Under the pieces are notes generated by a model. That model was not told the DNA's origin and ran no database searches. It was given only the letters and a program-made list of their open reading frames with translations. Position numbers and translations under genes: made by a program. Below are positions 4,951 through 6,986 of a DNA stretch of 6,986 bases, piece after piece (position 1 is the stretch's first letter; each line of letters opens with the position of its first letter). Origin of the DNA: Chlorobiaceae bacterium (lineage in GTDB: Bacteria; Bacteroidota; Chlorobiia; Chlorobiales; Chlorobiaceae); assembly GCA_013336025.1 (NCBI GenBank), contig JAAXUM010000085.1:1-6986 (forward strand). The letters are read 5' to 3'.

Positions 4951-6750
4951 ATGATCAATTCACTGCAGAAACACGAAGATTCGTTTTTTAACTCCCTCTT
5001 GAGAGTTCAGCAGATTCTGACCCATGAGAAGGCTGTCAAACTCAGGGAGCAGGATGATATCAGTCGGCTTGATTTTGCCGAGCTTGTCCGGAAGCGCTTT
5101 TCTGTGGCAGTTGTCGGGCAGATGCGTTCAGGAAAATCGACGCTGATCAACGCGCTGATCGGCAAGGATATAGCCCCTACGGCAGTCAATGAGTGTACGG
5201 CAACCATCAACCATTTCAGTTATTCCGACAAACCTGAATTGCATGAGCAGTTTCGGGTGCGATGGATTGATGAGAGTGAGGACTATTTTCCGCTTTCAGA
5301 GGTGGAAAAATGGCTCGGAAAGGGAGCGGATGATCAGAATGCATTGCAGAAGGTGGTTTCCCGTTTGACAGGGCATGGCAGCACGCTGGATCGTACCAAA
5401 CGACTTGAATTTTTTGCTGCCACGAGGTTTCTTAAAACGGTGAACATTATTGATACCCCGGGGTCGAGAAGTACCATTGACGAGCATGAACAGAATGCTC
5501 GCTCTGTTATTTCGCGTAAAATCTCTGACGATCGCGGCCGGAAGCATGAAAAGGCAACCCGAAAAGAAGGTGAGTCCGCAGACGCGGTGGTCTATGTGCT
5601 TAACAGTGTTGCAAGAGAGAACGATGCCGATATGCTCGATCTGTTTGGCGAAAACACCCGTCTGTCGGGCTCAAACCCATACAACAGCGTCGCGGTTGTC
5701 CATATGTGGGAGATGGCCTGGGATGATATGGAGGTTGATCCCCTGCAATTTCTTGAAGGCAAAATCAACCGGATTCAGGAACAGCTCAAGGGCAAGGTAT
5801 CGACGGTGATGGCTGTAAGCGCTCTTCTCAGTCGATGTCTTGATTGGTTGCAGGATGAACATTGGGAGTTTTTTACCCGGTTCGGGAAGCTTTCGCGGGA
5901 TGAGGTTAAAAAACTGACTCGTTCTTCGGCGTTTGAAGTGAAGAGCAACTCCGGCATTTCAGTGGAAAGCCGGAAGGCGGTTCTTGAGAGCATAAAATCC
6001 CGGTTGATGGCCGTTGGAGGGATGGTGGAGGATAACGCAAAAAGTACGACTCTTGCTCTCACAAGGTTTTTGTGTCGCTTTGCCTGTGTCAGATCGATTA
6101 CGCGGGTGGATGAGCTGCAACGGCAGGTTCGGGAGCTTGGCGGCATGGAACAGTTGGAGACGTTGCTTGAAAAACAGTTCTTTGCACGGGCAAGCCTGAT
6201 CAAAAACGGCAAGCTGTTGACCCAGGTCTGGGAACCCTGTCAGATTGCCCAGGAGCAACTGCGCAGTTATGAGCAGAAACGTGAGGATGATCTTGAGGAA
6301 GGCAAGAATATTCTGAAACTTCTTGAAGAGCGGGGTAGGCATGATAGTGTACTTTCTCCGGCTATTGCCTACGTCACCAAAACATTCGATGCGGTTTCAA
6401 ATGATGCTCTGCGGGTTAAGCAGACCCGAAAAGAGCTATCTGCATTGAGCCGGGAGCTGGAGAAGGAGTTCGAGTCGTACAAGGAGGACATTCAGGCTCT
6501 TGAACTGATTGACGCACTCTCACGCAGCTCGTTTTCCGATGAAGAGATCAATGAACTCAGACGGCTGTTTGGCGCCAAAGGGTTAAGCCTTGAGGAGCGC
6601 CTGAACAGCCCGTCACCAACAAGAGAGCATGTCCAAAAACGTTACAGCGTCTGGGCTCAAAAACGCATTAATTCATATGGTGAAGAACGGAAAATAGCAA
6701 TCCTTGCCGAAAAGCACCTTGAGAATATTCTTGATGCGTTATGCCAGTAA
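4951..6750 (+). CDS. Dynamin-like GTPase
   Basis: A 599-residue protein with an N-terminal dynamin-type GTPase domain. The P-loop is GQMRSGKS at 56-63 (Lys62), a switch-I region with candidate threonines lies at PTAVNECTAT (76-85), and the G3 motif DTPG is at 168-171. The usual G4 motif (N/T-K-x-D) is not visible: the expected strand reads SVAVVHMWEM, with His251-Met-Trp-Glu254 in its place. G3 is followed by a charged insert (about 182-210) before ADAVVYVLNS. Residues from about 400 to the end are highly charged and helical, with coiled-coil potential, as in dynamin stalks. No hydrophobic membrane paddle or helix is obvious, and the length is close to that of bacterial LeoA-type dynamins. 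The ATG at 4951 has only a weak upstream purine stretch (TTTGAG). It lies 167 nt after the membrane-anchored Hsp70-FGE gene on the same strand, so it may be the membrane-acting partner. No gene symbol is justified. Confidence 0.85.
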   Translation: MINSLQKHEDSFFNSLLRVQQILTHEKAVKLREQDDISRLDFAELVRKRFSVAVVGQMRSGKSTLINALIGKDIAPTAVNECTATINHFSYSDKPELHEQFRVRWIDESEDYFPLSEVEKWLGKGADDQNALQKVVSRLTGHGSTLDRTKRLEFFAATRFLKTVNIIDTPGSRSTIDEHEQNARSVISRKISDDRGRKHEKATRKEGESADAVVYVLNSVARENDADMLDLFGENTRLSGSNPYNSVAVVHMWEMAWDDMEVDPLQFLEGKINRIQEQLKGKVSTVMAVSALLSRCLDWLQDEHWEFFTRFGKLSRDEVKKLTRSSAFEVKSNSGISVESRKAVLESIKSRLMAVGGMVEDNAKSTTLALTRFLCRFACVRSITRVDELQRQVRELGGMEQLETLLEKQFFARASLIKNGKLLTQVWEPCQIAQEQLRSYEQKREDDLEEGKNILKLLEERGRHDSVLSPAIAYVTKTFDAVSNDALRVKQTRKELSALSRELEKEFESYKEDIQALELIDALSRSSFSDEEINELRRLFGAKGLSLEERLNSPSPTREHVQKRYSVWAQKRINSYGEERKIAILAEKHLENILDALCQ

Positions 6751-6791
6751 AGATGCGTGGATCTCTCTTTTGATTTTTGCTGAATTCAATG

Positions 6792-6819
6792 TTGTTGCAT
6801 AACACTTATTATGTAAAGC
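6792..6819 (+). other. Xer/dif-like recombination site 1
   Basis: The site has the 28-bp layout of dif. A XerC-like arm TTGTTGCATAA is followed by a 6-bp centre CACTTA and then a XerD-like arm TTATGTAAAGC. From memory, E. coli dif has arms GGTGCGCATAA and TTATGTTAAAT, and the B. subtilis XerD-side arm is TTATGTAAACT (9 of 11 match here). It may be a chromosomal dif, or an attachment site for an element using host XerC/XerD. Confidence 0.5.
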
Positions 6820-6843
6820 TGATAATACAGATTCGATTATATA

Positions 6844-6871
6844 GCTTTACATAATTTATATTATACAACAA
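6844..6871 (-). other. Xer/dif-like recombination site 2 (inverted)
   Basis: Read on the minus strand, arm TTGTTGTATAA is followed by centre TATAAA and arm TTATGTAAAGC. The XerD-like arm is identical to site 1 and the XerC-like arm differs at one base, while the 6-bp centre matches at only two positions. Conserved arms around divergent centres are what Xer site families show. The two sites face each other with XerD arms inward, 24 bp apart. Confidence 0.5.
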
Positions 6872-6880
6872 AATAACAGG

Positions 6881-6921
6881 GCAGCCCGGCAGGCGCTTTT
6901 GGGCTCCCTGCGAGGTTTTTT
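6881..6921 (+). terminator. Possible intrinsic terminator after the cluster
   Basis: Two mutually exclusive stems can form. One is AGCCC/GGGCT (6883-6887 with 6901-6905) and the other is GCAGG/CCTGC (6889-6893 with 6907-6911). A T6 run follows at 6916-6921. The stems are short, but their position after the GTPase gene and the T-run fit an end-of-operon terminator. Confidence 0.4.
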
Positions 6922-6986
6922 GGTATGCACTTCCCCGAACAACGGCGTTATTTGAAGAGTACCCCGGTTACCGGATGCCAGAAGGC

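Larger units (their letters stand above)
6792..6871. repeat. 80-bp imperfect palindrome
   Basis: The outer arms TTGTTGCATAA (6792-6802) and TTATACAACAA (6861-6871) pair with one mismatch. The inner arms 6808-6820 and 6843-6855 pair perfectly over 13 bp (A-TTATGTAAAGCT with AGCTTTACATAA-T). A further 5-bp stem, ATAAT/ATTAT, lies at 6822-6826 and 6836-6840 around a 9-nt loop. It is AT-rich and lacks a terminal T-run, so it is not a typical intrinsic terminator. Its internal organisation is described in the two dif-like sites. Confidence 0.8.

Noticed and set aside
6821..6826. GATAAT as a -10 promoter element inside the palindrome
   Set aside because: The nearest -35-like TTGCAT (6795-6800) is 20 bp away, beyond normal spacing, and the bases are explained by the inner palindrome stem.
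6871..6953. Possible integron attC site bounded by AAATAAC and GTTATTT
   Set aside because: The 7-mers are inverted, but they do not fit the RYYYAAC / GTTRRRY core-site pattern, and no matching inner arms are seen.
6925..6986. Start of a further ORF (ATG, MHFPEQRRYLK...) open to the window edge
   Set aside because: Only about 20 codons are visible. It has no ribosome-binding site, begins right after a terminator-like T-run, and has no recognisable motif.

Overview
The window is a same-strand (+) gene cluster, about 95% coding apart from structured intergenic repeats. It most resembles an accessory locus of a green sulfur bacterium (Chlorobiales) or another environmental Gram-negative. The reasons are balanced base composition, weak Shine-Dalgarno sequences, and repeated FGE-sulfatase/C-type-lectin-fold genes whose C-terminal signature is typical of diversity-generating retroelement (DGR) targets. 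The taxonomic guess is inference; no marker gene is present.

Layout. (1) Positions 3-662 hold the 3' part of a gene ending in an FGE-sulfatase-like domain. (2) 683-2611 encodes a fusion of an Hsp70/actin-type ATPase domain to an FGE-like domain, with no membrane segment. (3) 2804-4783 encodes a paralogous fusion with one transmembrane helix between the ATPase and the FGE-like domain. (4) 4951-6750 encodes a dynamin-like GTPase with a degenerate G4 motif. Each Hsp70-FGE gene ends in a putative DGR variable repeat and is followed by the same ~140 bp intergenic repeat, which can form three hairpins. Each is also preceded by the same short leader just before its ATG. The two genes are therefore tandem copies of one cassette (leader, Hsp70-FGE, 3' repeat). 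(5) 6751-6986 has no confident gene. It contains an 80 bp imperfect palindrome made of two inverted 11-6-11 Xer/dif-like sites, then a weak terminator-like hairpin.

Working model (inference). An Hsp70-type nucleotide-binding domain has its usual peptide-binding domain replaced by a hypervariable ligand-binding domain. One copy is predicted soluble, so its sensor would be cytosolic. The other is predicted membrane-anchored, so its sensor would be outside the inner membrane. A dynamin-like GTPase follows as a possible membrane-acting effector. This would be a candidate diversified recognition or conflict system. The reverse transcriptase, accessory protein and template repeat that a DGR needs are not in the window and would have to be encoded elsewhere in the genome.
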